From: Cylindrotheca closterium
Lineage: Eukaryota; Bacillariophyta; Bacillariophyceae; Bacillariales; Bacillariaceae
Assembly (NCBI GenBank): GCA_933822405.4
Contig: CAKOGP040001980.1
Location: 351,198-415,197, forward strand
Length of the DNA stretch: 64,000 nt
Reading direction: 5' to 3'
Under the pieces are notes generated by a model, which ran no database searches, had not been told where the DNA came from, and saw only the letters and a list, made by a program, of their open reading frames with translations. Shown here piece by piece: positions 32,315 through 42,112 of this stretch; within the stretch, counting starts at the first letter, position 1; every line of letters starts with the position of its first letter. The translations under genes were made by a program, and so were the position numbers.

Positions 32315-33124
32315 ATGGTCCGCGCCATCAGTCAATCATCGATGGCTCTTTGCAGAATTTTCTATGCAGTTCTCTTGGGTTTCATCTTTCAAGCGCAGAA
32401 CACGAGCTGCTTTTCACCGAGTTCTACAACTGTATCATCTCATGCAAAAAGCTCCTACCATCACATTCACAATCAACAAGCTAGAATAATTGATGGCTCT
32501 GTTCAAAGGCATACATACTTGGCTAGCAGCAGTGACTCGTCAGTTACAACAGCAGCTCCTCCCGTACCATGGACCATGGAGGAATTGGAAGAACAAATAA
32601 ACCAATGTGGCTTTGTGGTTTCCTTCTCCACCTTTGGACCTGGCTATCGTGCCGTGGCACGGGCACAATTCAATGAATCTATAGTCTTGGGCTATGTGGA
32701 AGGTTTTGTACGACCAGCAGGAAAAATTCTGCATTTGGACAAGATGGAAGTATACAAACCAATGGTGGAGAAGGCTCGAAGAGAAGGAGGGGAGTCAGCT
32801 TTTGACTTTGGTGGTGTCGGCGCAGCTATTGGGCTACTTTTGGGCTATCGATGCATGCTGCACGGCTTGGAAAAAGGGTGCTCAATAGCCGAATTCTTGG
32901 CTATTGACGACGAAGAATTTCAACACAAGAGACTGGTGAAATACTACAAACAGTTTGGCTTCAAGATTGTCAAGTATGTTGGAGAGGATGTCCAAGATAT
33001 CCCAGACAGATTAGTTTGGGGAGGATGCGGCACTCTAATGAGAGAAGAGATACCCATTCTGCTAAAGAAATTTTCTCGCCTATTGGCCTTGATGAAGACT
33101 AGGCAAGAAGCGAAGAATAATTAG
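32315..33124 (+). CDS. Plastid-targeted GNAT-like acyltransferase
   Basis: 269 residues, intronless. The signal segment (~10-27) ends at TSCFSPS, compatible with plastid import. The mature domain (~85-240) ends with a GNAT-like pattern: FLAIDDEEFQHKRLVKYYKQ then FGFKIVKYVG, matching the last helix and strand where an acetyl-CoA-dependent N-acetyltransferase reads 'L...yY.r.GF'. A loop GGVGAAIGLLLGYRCM might be the pyrophosphate-binding turn but lacks the classic Q/RxxGxG/A. The activity is therefore tentative. Its stop is 61 nt from that of the convergent START-like gene. Confidence 0.55.
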   Translation: MVRAISQSSMALCRIFYAVLLGFIFQAQNTSCFSPSSTTVSSHAKSSYHHIHNQQARIIDGSVQRHTYLASSSDSSVTTAAPPVPWTMEELEEQINQCGFVVSFSTFGPGYRAVARAQFNESIVLGYVEGFVRPAGKILHLDKMEVYKPMVEKARREGGESAFDFGGVGAAIGLLLGYRCMLHGLEKGCSIAEFLAIDDEEFQHKRLVKYYKQFGFKIVKYVGEDVQDIPDRLVWGGCGTLMREEIPILLKKFSRLLALMKTRQEAKNN

Positions 33125-33185
33125 TTGGATAACGAATACTGTATCTTTTATTTTACTGACACAAGAACGGTTTGCATCCGATGAT

Positions 33186-35255
33186 CTAATCAAAAAGCTT
33201 CTGAATATCTTTGATCATGTTTGTTGCAGATGCTGGCGCTACCTTTTTGGCCAAAAACTCAGGAACGCCAGGCGGGTAAATATGAGTAATTGAGTTGAAT
33301 TCACTCACAGTATTGCCAGTCTTGCCGTCTTCTGCTGGGCGAATGAGATTCACACCAAGCAGCATTTCACTCGTAATTTTTTCCTTGTCGTTTATCAATG
33401 TTCCTTCGGCATCGTCAAATATTGACCTATTTACAATCATGTATGCGCCTGGGCAATCCTCTAAAGGCTTCGCATACATGAGGGACGTGATTTCGATGGC
33501 CTTCGGCAGAAGTTTTGGCTTGTTTCGTGATCTCAAAACTTTGATGGCCCCAGGAAGACCAATCGCGCTTTCCTCAGCTGAGGTGTGTAGATCTTGCTGA
33601 AAAACGACAACGTCATCTCGTCCTTGTGACATTTCGTTGTACTCCTTGATACGCGAAGAATCCAACATGAACTCGGTCAGCTCCTTTGGCGACGTTTGGA
33701 TCAGGCCTCTTGCCTTGACAACTGGCCACCTACATCCGTGGTTTTTGTGGCCGCAGTCTCCCATCCACACAAGAACATCTTTTCCTTGCACAGAATTGGT
33801 CGCAGTGCCGTTTTCCTCATACTTTGAAAGCGTCTTTTTGGTGTCACGTGTGGCCTTGAATCTTTCCGATTCGTCTCTGATATTATCCAGACCAAGCTTT
33901 GCTAGATTTTCTAGGATGGGCTTCAGGTTATCGTCAACATAAAGAAATCCAGGATTGTCACTTGTGTTGCTGTTTTCGATGTTCAGATCGTGTACGCGCA
34001 TGAATGCATCTGCTTTGATCTCATAGTCCAGTTGAGGTTCTTGAAAAGATGCCAATTGACGAGTGGAGTCAGAGTTACCAATCTTTGGAGTTGGAGCAGT
34101 GGCAGCATCAGCAGCGTGAGAAGGCGTTAGAGGCTCTATATTTTGGAATTCACCAGGAGGACCATTTTGAATTGTTTTGAACGATTCTAGAACAGCCTTG
34201 GCAGCGATTTCGGCTGACTTTTCCAACCGTGTCATTTCCGTTTTCGTGGCTTCGAAATCGTTCAATTCGTTTCGCAACTTCATTTCTGCCATCTGTAAAG
34301 CACTTTGCAAGGCTGCAATCTCATCTGTCACAGCGAACATACGCTTTTGAATTCCGTTACTCCTTTGTTGAAGAGCTAGCATATCAGACTGGACTTGGTT
34401 CATTTCAGATTGGTGATTTTGCATACAACTTTGCTGGGTCTTGAGCCACTTCAATGTACCTTCAGCACCCGAGTGACCAGAAGTATGGGCCGCAATCGAA
34501 GTTTCATTATTGGTTGAAGCTGCTTTCGATTTCTTCCCTTTTCTCTTGAAGAAGCTCCGTCCAGTATTCTTCTTGCTTGTGGTTGACGAAACGCTGCAGT
34601 CAATGCTTGTGTCAAGGTTGCTTGAGTTCAGGAATTCTGAAGTTACGACACTAGCATCATCGCAATCGCCATCCAAACTTTGAAGACTAAACGATTCACA
34701 AGTGGACATGCTGAGGTTGACTTCTTCCGATGGTTCAACATCTTCTTCCTCCGATTTGGATGATGCTTTACTCTTGCCTCCAAGACTTTTTCTGATGAGA
34801 CGAATCAGTTTCTTCTTCTTTTTCTTTCTCTTGGCTGCCTTTACAATTTCTGCATACTCCTGGGCATAACCATCCAGGTCCTCTTCTGCTATCTGCTCCT
34901 CACGAGGCTCATCGGTCACAACGGCGATGGCTGATGTATTCGGTTGAAGAACTTCTCCTTTCGGTGATGGCTCAGGGGAATTCTTTGATATGGTTCCGCG
35001 ACTACCAGTCGACTGTACAAAGGGCATGAAGTCCATACCTAGGAGAGGTTGCAAAAAATGAGGAATATCAACTCCCTCGTCACTGGAATCTGAAACAACA
35101 GACTCAGGGAGAGTCTTCTCGGTTTTCTGAGAATTTGGAGTGTCTTCATGAGAATCAATAGGCTTGTCTTCATGAGAATCGCTAGGTTTCATAAAACCAG
35201 AAAATATCACTTTGCCTCCAGCTGGAAAAGGCATTTCCTCTTCCAGTTCCCCCAT
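33186..35255 (-). CDS. START-like lipid-transfer domain protein with long coiled-coil N-terminus
   Basis: 689 residues from the first in-frame ATG at 35255. The N-terminal half is Ser/Glu-rich with a basic patch (KRKKKKKKLIRLIRK) and a probable coiled coil (~290-400, SEMNQVQSDMLALQQ). The C-terminal ~260 residues match the START/Bet v1-like pattern: VLVWMGDCGHKNHGCRWPVVKARG, here cut to its core CGHKNHGCRWPVVKARG, then SPKELTEFMLDSSRIKEYNEMS and GAYMIVNRSI. START domains bind sterols or phospholipids. No membrane anchor is seen, so a cytosolic or contact-site role is likely. The lipid cannot be named. Confidence 0.7.
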   Translation of the reverse strand: MGELEEEMPFPAGGKVIFSGFMKPSDSHEDKPIDSHEDTPNSQKTEKTLPESVVSDSSDEGVDIPHFLQPLLGMDFMPFVQSTGSRGTISKNSPEPSPKGEVLQPNTSAIAVVTDEPREEQIAEEDLDGYAQEYAEIVKAAKRKKKKKKLIRLIRKSLGGKSKASSKSEEEDVEPSEEVNLSMSTCESFSLQSLDGDCDDASVVTSEFLNSSNLDTSIDCSVSSTTSKKNTGRSFFKRKGKKSKAASTNNETSIAAHTSGHSGAEGTLKWLKTQQSCMQNHQSEMNQVQSDMLALQQRSNGIQKRMFAVTDEIAALQSALQMAEMKLRNELNDFEATKTEMTRLEKSAEIAAKAVLESFKTIQNGPPGEFQNIEPLTPSHAADAATAPTPKIGNSDSTRQLASFQEPQLDYEIKADAFMRVHDLNIENSNTSDNPGFLYVDDNLKPILENLAKLGLDNIRDESERFKATRDTKKTLSKYEENGTATNSVQGKDVLVWMGDCGHKNHGCRWPVVKARGLIQTSPKELTEFMLDSSRIKEYNEMSQGRDDVVVFQQDLHTSAEESAIGLPGAIKVLRSRNKPKLLPKAIEITSLMYAKPLEDCPGAYMIVNRSIFDDAEGTLINDKEKITSEMLLGVNLIRPAEDGKTGNTVSEFNSITHIYPPGVPEFLAKKVAPASATNMIKDIQKLFD

Positions 35256-35511
35256 TCTGGTATTTGGAAGGATCTTTGTGCGGTTCAATTGCGTTCTGAA
35301 ATTTGATTTGGTGTGTGTTTCGAGTTTTGTGACCGTTTTTTTATAGCATTGCACGCGCGCGTGACCGTTCTTTGGGTTTTGCAACGTTCATAATTTTTTT
35401 ATTTGACGACTGACTCACTCGCTCGACTAATCTGTTTCAAGTATGAGTGTAATAATATAAATAGTCCAAGTCTAATACCGTTACCTACAGAGTACGGCAC
35501 CAAACTTTGAC

Positions 35512-37208
35512 CTAGGAATTAATGAAGACATATTTTGTTTCCAGATACTCAGCCAGGCCTAAGTGACTGCCTTCTCTACCCAGGCCACTTTCTTTGACGC
35601 CTCCGAATGGCGCGACACAGGAACTAATAATCCCTTCGTTAACTCCAACGAGGCCAGCTTCGAGGCTAAAAGCAGAGAGTGAGAGTTCAGGTTTGAAGAC
35701 GAAATCATCACATTCATCATGCAGGCTTGCTTACCTGTTGGAAAACCGAAAGACTCTTGAAAGATTTTCTGTGCAAAAGTAGGATGCCAAGCCGACAGAG
35801 GAGTCATTCGCAATCGTCAAAGCTTCCTCTTCCGTCTCAAACTTGACGACAGGAACCACGGGCCCAAAGCTTTCCGTCTTCCATATGTCACTTTCAGTTG
35901 AAACATGTGTTAGTATGGTTGGCTCGAAAAACTGACCATCGAGGCGGTTCCCTCCAAGTTCACAAGTAGCCCCTTCTTCAATAGCGGCTCGAACTTTCTC
36001 CAACACCGAATCGGCTGCTTGCAGAGTAATCAGAGGACCCATGGTGGTGTCAGCTTCTATCCCCGCACCAACTTTAATTGCTTTTGTCTTTTCCACCAGC
36101 TTTTCTACAAAGATGTCATGAACGGAAGAGTGAACCAAGAAACGATCGGCGCAGACACAAGTTTGTCCCGCATTTCGAAACTTGCTGGCCATTGCGGCAG
36201 TCACCGCTTGGTCGATATCTGCGTCCTCAAATACAACAAAGGGAGCGTTACCACCTAGCTCTAAAGATAAGCGCTTGACAGTCTCACTGCTCTGTTTCAT
36301 AAGAAGCTTTCCCACCCTCGTAGAACCTGTGAAACTAAGCTTTTGAATGTGTGGACTTGTTGCCAAAAGTTCCCCCACACTTGGCGTTTCTTCAGTACTT
36401 ACAGTGCTGCGTTGCATCCCAAAACATAAGTTAGATTCTCTATACACGCATTCCCATAGTCTCATTCCATGTATGTAACTTACACAACTTGAAAGACATC
36501 GGAGGGAATACCAGCTTGTTTTGCTAAATTATCCAAGGCAATAGCACTCAGGGGCGTCAATTCACTGGGTTTCACAATGGCAGTACATCCCGCCGCCAAC
36601 GCCGGTCCAGCCTTTCTAGTAATCATAGCCATTGGAAAGTTCCAAGGTGCAATAAGGGCACAGACCCCCACTGCTTGTTGCACGGCCAGCACGTTTCCTT
36701 TTGGACCACCAGACGGTGTGGCAAAGGGAGACGGCACCATGAACCCCCCACCCGCACCGGTAGGGCGAATGGCCTCCGCTGCGTAGTAATCTAGAAATGT
36801 CGCCGCATAATTGACTTCTCCCTTGGATTCTGCCAAGGGTTTGCCTGACTCCAAGGTCATGATGATGGCAAGATCTTCACTGTTCGATTTGACAAGTCTA
36901 CTCCATTCAGACAGGCAAGTCGAGCGAAAGGAGGCAGTTGTGTCATCCCTCCATGAAGCCAGTGCATCTTTGGATTTTTCGATCGCTTCTGCAGCATCTA
37001 CGCTTTGGACCTCGGCAAGGACTGTGCCAGGAGAAGCCGGATCAAACACTGGGAAACTGGTCAATGATGAAGATGATTCTTTGTTCCAGTCGAGCAATGA
37101 ACTGTCATTGAGTCTGGAAACGACTGTACTACCAGTAGTGAGACTTCTTGCGTTCCTTGAAGTGATCGCAAAGGAAACCACCAAACGAGATGCCGTTCGA
37201 AGCACCAT
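35512..37208 (-). CDS. Succinate-semialdehyde dehydrogenase
   Basis: Three exons on the minus strand: 37208-36484, 36406-35735, 35665-35512, with introns of 77 and 69 nt. The joins give [20 protein letters not shown] and [15 protein letters not shown], in frame, for 516 residues. Aldehyde dehydrogenase landmarks: [40 protein letters not shown], catalytic Glu in [16 protein letters not shown], nucleophile Cys in [13 protein letters not shown], and [15 protein letters not shown] near the end. These fit the GabD/SSADH group, which oxidises succinate semialdehyde with NAD(P)+ in the GABA shunt. The Ser/Arg-rich N-terminus ([10 protein letters not shown]) suggests a mitochondrial presequence. Confidence 0.9.
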
Positions 37209-37456
37209 TGGATAGCATTGATTGATTAGATGGGTGTTTCAATCACTTTTTAAAAATATCTTTCGACGATTCATTCACGCGGGGATGATCTGTCGATAGT
37301 CCCCCTTACTTTGGGTGCATCCCCTCAACATCAGACCCGATTTGATTGAGTCGCGTTTTGAAAATTTGAATTCTGCCCAAGCATCAATCAACTCGTTCTC
37401 CCATGATCGATTGACGAAACACCACGATGCAAAACCCGTTCTCATAATCTACTACC

Positions 37457-38008
37457 ATGGGAGTCTTTGCAAAACTAAAACAGAAGAGCGCAGTAGCAGA
37501 AGGCTTGGCAGGAAGTGTCAGGGACAATCCTAATCCACAATGGCAACCCCCACCAAAACAGCATGTGGAGCTCGGCACTATCGACTACGTCAATCTGACT
37601 GCCGACGGCAAACATGGCGACTTTGACGCCGCCATTAATATTGCGAGATTGACTGGAAAGACCATCTTTGCCAACTTTGTAGAGTGGTCCGGGTGACAAG
37701 GGTGCAAGGACGCCGGGAGAATCTTTGCAGATCCCATTGTCAAACGAGCTGCCGAAGAACTCTTTGTTCCTTGCGCCTTCAATACGTGGGACCGGGGCGA
37801 TTCTCGGCGCAATCGTGCCATGAAAGATTGGGGTGCTGGACTAGCCAATAGCTGATGGGGGTACCTTCGCATCATTGATGCGGAGGGCAAAGAAGTAATC
37901 AATGGCACTCGTCAACTCACCTCACACCGATGCTTGGACGAGGTGAAACAAGTCATGAGGGAAGCCTTGGAAGACTCGCAAGAAGAAATTCCCTCATGGT
38001 TCCGATAA
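37457..38008 (+). CDS. Candidate thioredoxin-fold selenoprotein with two in-frame UGA codons
   Basis: From ATG 37457 to TAA 38006-38008 there are 183 codons, interrupted only by TGA at 37694-37696 (codon 80) and 37853-37855 (codon 133). Read as selenocysteine (U), the first lies in NFVEWSG-U-QGCKDAG, a UxxC version of the thioredoxin CxxC motif, and the second in GLANS-U-WGYLRIID. The flanking sequence stays protein-like through both codons (ADPIVKRAAEELFVPCAFN; DAEGKEVINGTR), matching the beta-alpha pattern of thioredoxin-family proteins. No TAA or TAG interrupts. Diatoms are known to use selenocysteine. A redox role is likely but the partner is unknown. Standard gene callers would stop at residue 79. 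A pseudogene with two nonsense changes is the alternative. Confidence 0.75.
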
Positions 38009-38128
38009 TAACAATATATTAAGCAATATAACCTGGATCGAATGGTGTGCTGTTTCGGTGGCATGAATGACCCATCTTGTGGTTTCAATTGATCATACGA
38101 TGGTGAAAAATGCTTGCAATACCATATA

Positions 38129-38191
38129 CTAGAGATTCATGAAACACAGTCATAATGCATTTGAAAACTGTAACAAAGAATCGATGCCTAG
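38129..38191 (+). promoter_or_regulatory. Possible SECIS-like element in the 3' UTR
   Basis: Downstream of the selenoprotein candidate lies ATGA (38139), 11 bases, AA (38154), 22 bases, GA (38178), the order of a SECIS core. It is flanked by pairing GATTC/GAATC and CTAG/CTAG arms, with an inner ACAGT/ACTGT helix. The inner helix is short and mismatched, so this is a weak candidate. Confidence 0.25.
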
Positions 38192-38229
38192 TACCTTGTT
38201 TTGTGATTGGTTTTCTATTATTTGAACAA

Positions 38230-39741
38230 TTAACCCATCTTGAAATGGAACTGTTGTCCACCCCCGCCACGACGTTGTCCACCGCCTCCACCATGGAACT
38301 GTTGGTTGAAGAACATGCGAGGATCAAAGTGATGACCTCCGCCACCACCACCACCGCCTTGGTTATCAAAGACGTCTTCACCTCGGTCGTACTTGGCCTT
38401 CATTTCGTCATCCGACAGAACTTCGTATGCTTCTCCAATGTCGGCAAACATCTTCTCAGCTTCTTCGAGATTATCAGGGTTCTTATCAGGATGCCATTTC
38501 AAGGCGAGCTTGCGGTAGGCAGATTTGATTTCCTTTTTGGAAGCCGTGCGTGGAAGACCCAGAATCTTGTAGTAATTCTTCTCTTTGCTTTGTTTCAGAG
38601 CCACTTGGGCTTCCTGGACCTTCTTCTTCGCTTGTTGCTTCATTTCACCATCGGGTGCATTTTCATAAGCCTGACTGAAGGTTCGGACTGCATCCTCGAA
38701 TTGTTCGGCATGTGTTTGAGCATCTCCAAGAGCCCACAGACCTTCCAATGATTCCTCTTCCTCGATGTGTTTGGAAGCTGCTGCCAAGGCCTTTTGATGA
38801 TTTCCTAATCTAGAATATGCCTTGACAATTTTCAATTGAGTGGGTCGATTGAATGCAGTATGGGTAGGATCAATTTCCATGGCCTGAGTATAAAATTGAA
38901 TGGCGTCTGAAAAGTTGCCGTTGTCGTAGGCATCATCTCCCTTTTTGCGCTTCTTTTCAATCTTTTTGATAAACTTGTGCCCCTCTTTGCACCCCTTGTG
39001 TTCTGGATCAAACTTGAGTGCCTCACGGTAGTGCTGTATCGCCGAATCGTGTTCTCCCAATCGGCCATAGGCATCGCCACGTAGTCGGTATGCCTCCAGG
39101 TTTTGTGCATGTTGTTTGAGGACTTGGCCAGTATCGCTAATGACACCGTAGTAGTCACCATGGTGGTAAAGCGCTTCTGCCTTTAGAAACAAGAGATCAG
39201 AAGCCTGTTCCACTTGACTAATGGCACGTTGGTAATATTGAGACGCGGAATAGTAGTCCTCGTTCAACATGGCGTGTCCAGCATGGAGAATATCACTCTC
39301 GCACTGCGATGCTTCCTCATAGAGCTTAGTGTACTCTTCTGAATCATCCCCTTGAATTGACTTCAATTCGTTCACGGCAATGTCGCACTGACCCAACTGT
39401 TTCAACAACTTGGCCTTCGATTTGCGATAACTGTTGTTGGAGGGATCCAACTCGACGGCCTTGGTGATGGACCCCAAAGCGTCGCTATGCTTGCGCATAC
39501 GAGATTGAACGCGAAAGAGTTTGAAATGGTTGATTCCATTCTCTGGTTCCAATTCGGCAGCTTTGCGAATCAGCTGTAAGGCTTCGTCATAATTGCGTAG
39601 CGACAAAGCTTCATCACCCCGACTGCGAAGTTTTCCTGGCGACCAGGAATTAATGTCGTTTCTAGCTTCTTGCTGAGCACCAACACTAGCCGCGAAGTAG
39701 ACCAATGAGACAAGAGCCACTCGACGGAGACTGTTCATCAT
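38230..39741 (-). CDS. DNAJC3: ER-lumenal TPR/J-domain co-chaperone (DNAJC3/p58IPK-like)
   Basis: 503 residues from the ATG at 39741; this start gives a good signal peptide ([18 protein letters not shown]), whereas upstream in-frame codons do not. About nine TPR units span ~30-380 (for example [37 protein letters not shown]). A J domain follows (~390-460) with [20 protein letters not shown] and the essential HPD in [11 protein letters not shown], and then a Gly/Phe-rich tail (GGGGGGG...[14 protein letters not shown]). This is the DNAJC3 layout. Such proteins hold unfolded clients and hand them to the ER Hsp70 BiP. No KDEL is seen. It is convergent with the selenoprotein candidate. Confidence 0.88.
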   Translation of the reverse strand: MMNSLRRVALVSLVYFAASVGAQQEARNDINSWSPGKLRSRGDEALSLRNYDEALQLIRKAAELEPENGINHFKLFRVQSRMRKHSDALGSITKAVELDPSNNSYRKSKAKLLKQLGQCDIAVNELKSIQGDDSEEYTKLYEEASQCESDILHAGHAMLNEDYYSASQYYQRAISQVEQASDLLFLKAEALYHHGDYYGVISDTGQVLKQHAQNLEAYRLRGDAYGRLGEHDSAIQHYREALKFDPEHKGCKEGHKFIKKIEKKRKKGDDAYDNGNFSDAIQFYTQAMEIDPTHTAFNRPTQLKIVKAYSRLGNHQKALAAASKHIEEEESLEGLWALGDAQTHAEQFEDAVRTFSQAYENAPDGEMKQQAKKKVQEAQVALKQSKEKNYYKILGLPRTASKKEIKSAYRKLALKWHPDKNPDNLEEAEKMFADIGEAYEVLSDDEMKAKYDRGEDVFDNQGGGGGGGGHHFDPRMFFNQQFHGGGGGQRRGGGGQQFHFKMG

Positions 39742-40060
39742 GAAAGGTTTGGAAGGCACTGGAACTTCAATTGATCGATCTCGTTCCAATGCGGTCTTTC
39801 GTTTTTTTCTCAAGAGATCGATTACGTCGGCTATCGTGAATCGCGTGACCGGTCTTGCTTGCATGGGCTTCCACGTGGAAGGAAATTCTGAAACCACAGG
39901 AGGGTCACGATGATACCACACAAAGAGTCGGCGATTCGGTATTGCACTGAACCAATGGGGAACAGTTGGTGAAGTAGAACTCCTAAGGAAAGTTGGGACG
40001 GCACTCTAATGATGGAAAAGATGGATTTCTAGACATATTATGGTAACTAGCTATCAGCTA
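39742..40060. other. Intergenic region
   Basis: Lies upstream of the DNAJC3 gene and downstream of the acidic-protein gene, both on the minus strand. An open frame extends upstream of the DNAJC3 start through 39921 but has no better start; treated as leader or promoter. Nothing else seen. Confidence 0.4.
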
Positions 40061-41032
40061 TCACTTCGTGACAAAAATAGTGGGAGCCAAGCTCTTGTTT
40101 TTGCCGCCTCTGCCCCCACGATTCACTCGGACCATATTCTTCATTTTCTTCGATCGCTTCCACGTGTTGTCCACTTGCCACTTTCGCTTCTTGCCAGTGG
40201 CACCGCGCGCCACTCCGTCGGATCCATTGTCAAGGGAACCTCGAGAAAACATGGTGGCTTGCTGGGATAGTTTGTTGGTAGGGACAGCAGCAATGGCATT
40301 TGCCGTAGAATCCTGTAGTGGATTCTTGAGCACGACTACTTGTATATTGTCATCCACCTCTCTGGGAGTATCGTCCATGTCGTCCTCGTCGTGAGATACA
40401 ACAAAGGTAGTATGCTTTCCCTTTCGTTTGGTCTTTGCCAGTTCTCTTTGCTCTTCTGCCTTTGCCGCTTCCAGTTCTGCAAAGAAGGCTTCGTCAAACT
40501 CGTCGTCACTTTCACCCTCTTCGTCTTCAACTTGCTTTCGTTCTCGCTTTTTGCGCTTCTTTTTCGATTTCGTTGCCAACTTTTCTTCCACATTCAATTG
40601 TTCCAGAATATCTTCTCGTGCCTTGGAACCTGTCACTTCTTCGATAGCGTCATCATCATCGTCGTCACTCTCTTCCTCGTTATCATCATTCTCAGGTTCA
40701 CCTTCTTCCTCTACTGGTTCATCTTCCACATCCTCATCGTCACCAAATACAATTTTCTTGTTTTTTGTTGCGGCGGCCTCAATGGAAATCTTGAGACCGA
40801 CACCAGTAGCCTTGGATTTCATCGCTTCCTTCTTTTGCTGTTTTCGTGCCTTGGCAGTTTGCTTCTTTTTGCTATTCTTGCCCGGTTCGGGAGTCGATAC
40901 TTCTTCTGGAGCTTCATCGTCGTCATCATCGTCGTCTTCGTTCGTAGTAGCAGTCACAACATTTTCCACCTCTACATGCTCCTCACGTGCGCTTTTGGAT
41001 TCGATCCTTTTGGATCTTCGTGTGGTAGCCAT
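40061..41032 (-). CDS. Acidic/basic low-complexity nucleolar-type protein
   Basis: 323 residues, intronless. Alternating poly-Asp/Glu blocks (DEDDDDDDDEAPEE, EEESDDDDDD) and Lys-rich blocks (KKKRKKRERK, KKQQKKEAMKSK) lead to a conserved-looking C-terminus: NPLQDSTANAIAAVP, ATMFSRGSLDNGSDGVARG, KKRKWQVDNTWKRSKKMKNM. This composition is typical of small-subunit processome or other ribosome-biogenesis factors (a distant similarity to Bud21/Utp16-type proteins is possible), but I cannot name the family. Probably nucleolar. Confidence 0.6.
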   Translation of the reverse strand: MATTRRSKRIESKSAREEHVEVENVVTATTNEDDDDDDDEAPEEVSTPEPGKNSKKKQTAKARKQQKKEAMKSKATGVGLKISIEAAATKNKKIVFGDDEDVEDEPVEEEGEPENDDNEEESDDDDDDAIEEVTGSKAREDILEQLNVEEKLATKSKKKRKKRERKQVEDEEGESDDEFDEAFFAELEAAKAEEQRELAKTKRKGKHTTFVVSHDEDDMDDTPREVDDNIQVVVLKNPLQDSTANAIAAVPTNKLSQQATMFSRGSLDNGSDGVARGATGKKRKWQVDNTWKRSKKMKNMVRVNRGGRGGKNKSLAPTIFVTK

Positions 41033-41324
41033 CTTGTTTTGTAAAAAATAAAACTAGTTTGTCGTGAATTGTCGTTGACAATGTCAGATGATTTCGGAAC
41101 TGTTGTTGTCTGTCAATAGTTTTGTTTTCGTTGACGGATGGATCTGAAAAAATTAAAAGTGGTTGGTTGGAAGATCGGACGACAACAGACTGGACTCACG
41201 ACTAAACTGAGACCCATGACCCAAGATTCAAACCACACATCAAAATTGAAACGTCACAATAAACTCGAACACCAATATTAGGCAACAGACTTATTGTGAC
41301 CTGCTATACTACTCTATATCCATC
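41033..41324. promoter_or_regulatory. Divergent promoter region
   Basis: Between the acidic protein (minus) and the Nudix gene (plus). Contains GTTG/GTTT-rich sequence and no gene. Confidence 0.3.
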
Positions 41325-42074
41325 ATGAGGATCTTATCGTCGCCCATTCTATTCATCATAGTTTCTTTCTTGGCAAACTGCGTCATCCAGGCTTTTTGCA
41401 CGATACCACCGTCATTACCCGCTTCCAAGAAGTGCGGGGAATCCATCCAAACAAAGAACACGTTGCAACTTCGAGGGGGCTCCGAGGATGGAGATGAAGA
41501 ATCGTCGTCTTCCTTCGAAATCTTGGACGAAAAAATCGCCTACAGTGGGTGGCGAACCATTGTTCAGCGCAAAGTAAAAATGCGCAACGGCAAGGTCGTC
41601 GATTTCGATCTGGTGGGAGTCAAGACTGGGGATGCCGCCGTCTTGGTCTTTGCCTTTGACACCAAGACCAAGACTGCCACGTTGATACGAGAATACATGC
41701 CCGCCTCCCACAAGGTACTCTGGGGAGTAGGTGCTGGGCTCATTGAAGAAAAGCACGGACACGATGCTTACTTGGCGGCCCAACATGAACTCGAGGAGGA
41801 GTGTCACTTGACTGGAGGCGAGTGGATTCCTTTGACCAATGCGGCGACGGCCATGGACAAGTATGCATTGACAAATATCCATGCCTACTTGGTATTGAAT
41901 CCTGAACCTGCCATAAATCCAAAACCACTGGATGACGAGGAAGACATTGAGATTGTCCCTGGGGTTGCAATCGGGGAGATTATGGAATACATTGCCAATG
42001 GAGAAATGAATCTAGTCGGAGGCTGGGGATGCATGCTGGCAATCTCAAAACTTCGGGAACTTAATCTGATATAG
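41325..42074 (+). CDS. Plastid-targeted Nudix hydrolase (ADP-sugar type) with altered Nudix box
   Basis: 249 residues, intronless. A signal peptide ends near CVIQAFCTIPP, a plastid-type junction. The fold is that of ADP-ribose/ADP-sugar pyrophosphatases: AYSGWRTIVQRKVKMRNGKVVDFDLV, trimmed to WRTIVQRKVKMRNGKVVDF, and TATLIREYMPASHKVLWGVGAGLIE. The Nudix box aligns as GAGLIEEKHGHDAYLAAQHELEEECHLTG; in 20-residue view LAAQHELEEECHLTG. The metal-binding glutamates (ELEEE) remain, but Arg of REUXEE is His and the following Gly is Cys/His. Activity may be retained, altered or lost. Its stop is 38 nt from that of convergent gatB. Confidence 0.78.
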   Translation: MRILSSPILFIIVSFLANCVIQAFCTIPPSLPASKKCGESIQTKNTLQLRGGSEDGDEESSSSFEILDEKIAYSGWRTIVQRKVKMRNGKVVDFDLVGVKTGDAAVLVFAFDTKTKTATLIREYMPASHKVLWGVGAGLIEEKHGHDAYLAAQHELEEECHLTGGEWIPLTNAATAMDKYALTNIHAYLVLNPEPAINPKPLDDEEDIEIVPGVAIGEIMEYIANGEMNLVGGWGCMLAISKLRELNLI

Positions 42075-42112
42075 ATATGGCCTCCCTAGCTAAATATCGT
42101 TGGGGAGCTGGC

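Noticed and set aside
37457..37696. Separate 79-residue gene ending at the first TGA
   Set aside because: The frame remains protein-like and in register beyond both TGAs to a TAA; truncation would remove half of the thioredoxin-like fold and its UxxC motif.
39742..39921. N-terminal extension of DNAJC3 by 60 codons
   Set aside because: It starts with TTG and would bury the signal peptide that begins at the ATG at 39741.
40340..41051. Long plus-strand open frames opposite the acidic nucleolar-type gene
   Set aside because: They are Ser/Phe-rich shadows of the Glu/Lys/Asp codons on the other strand; no family motif.
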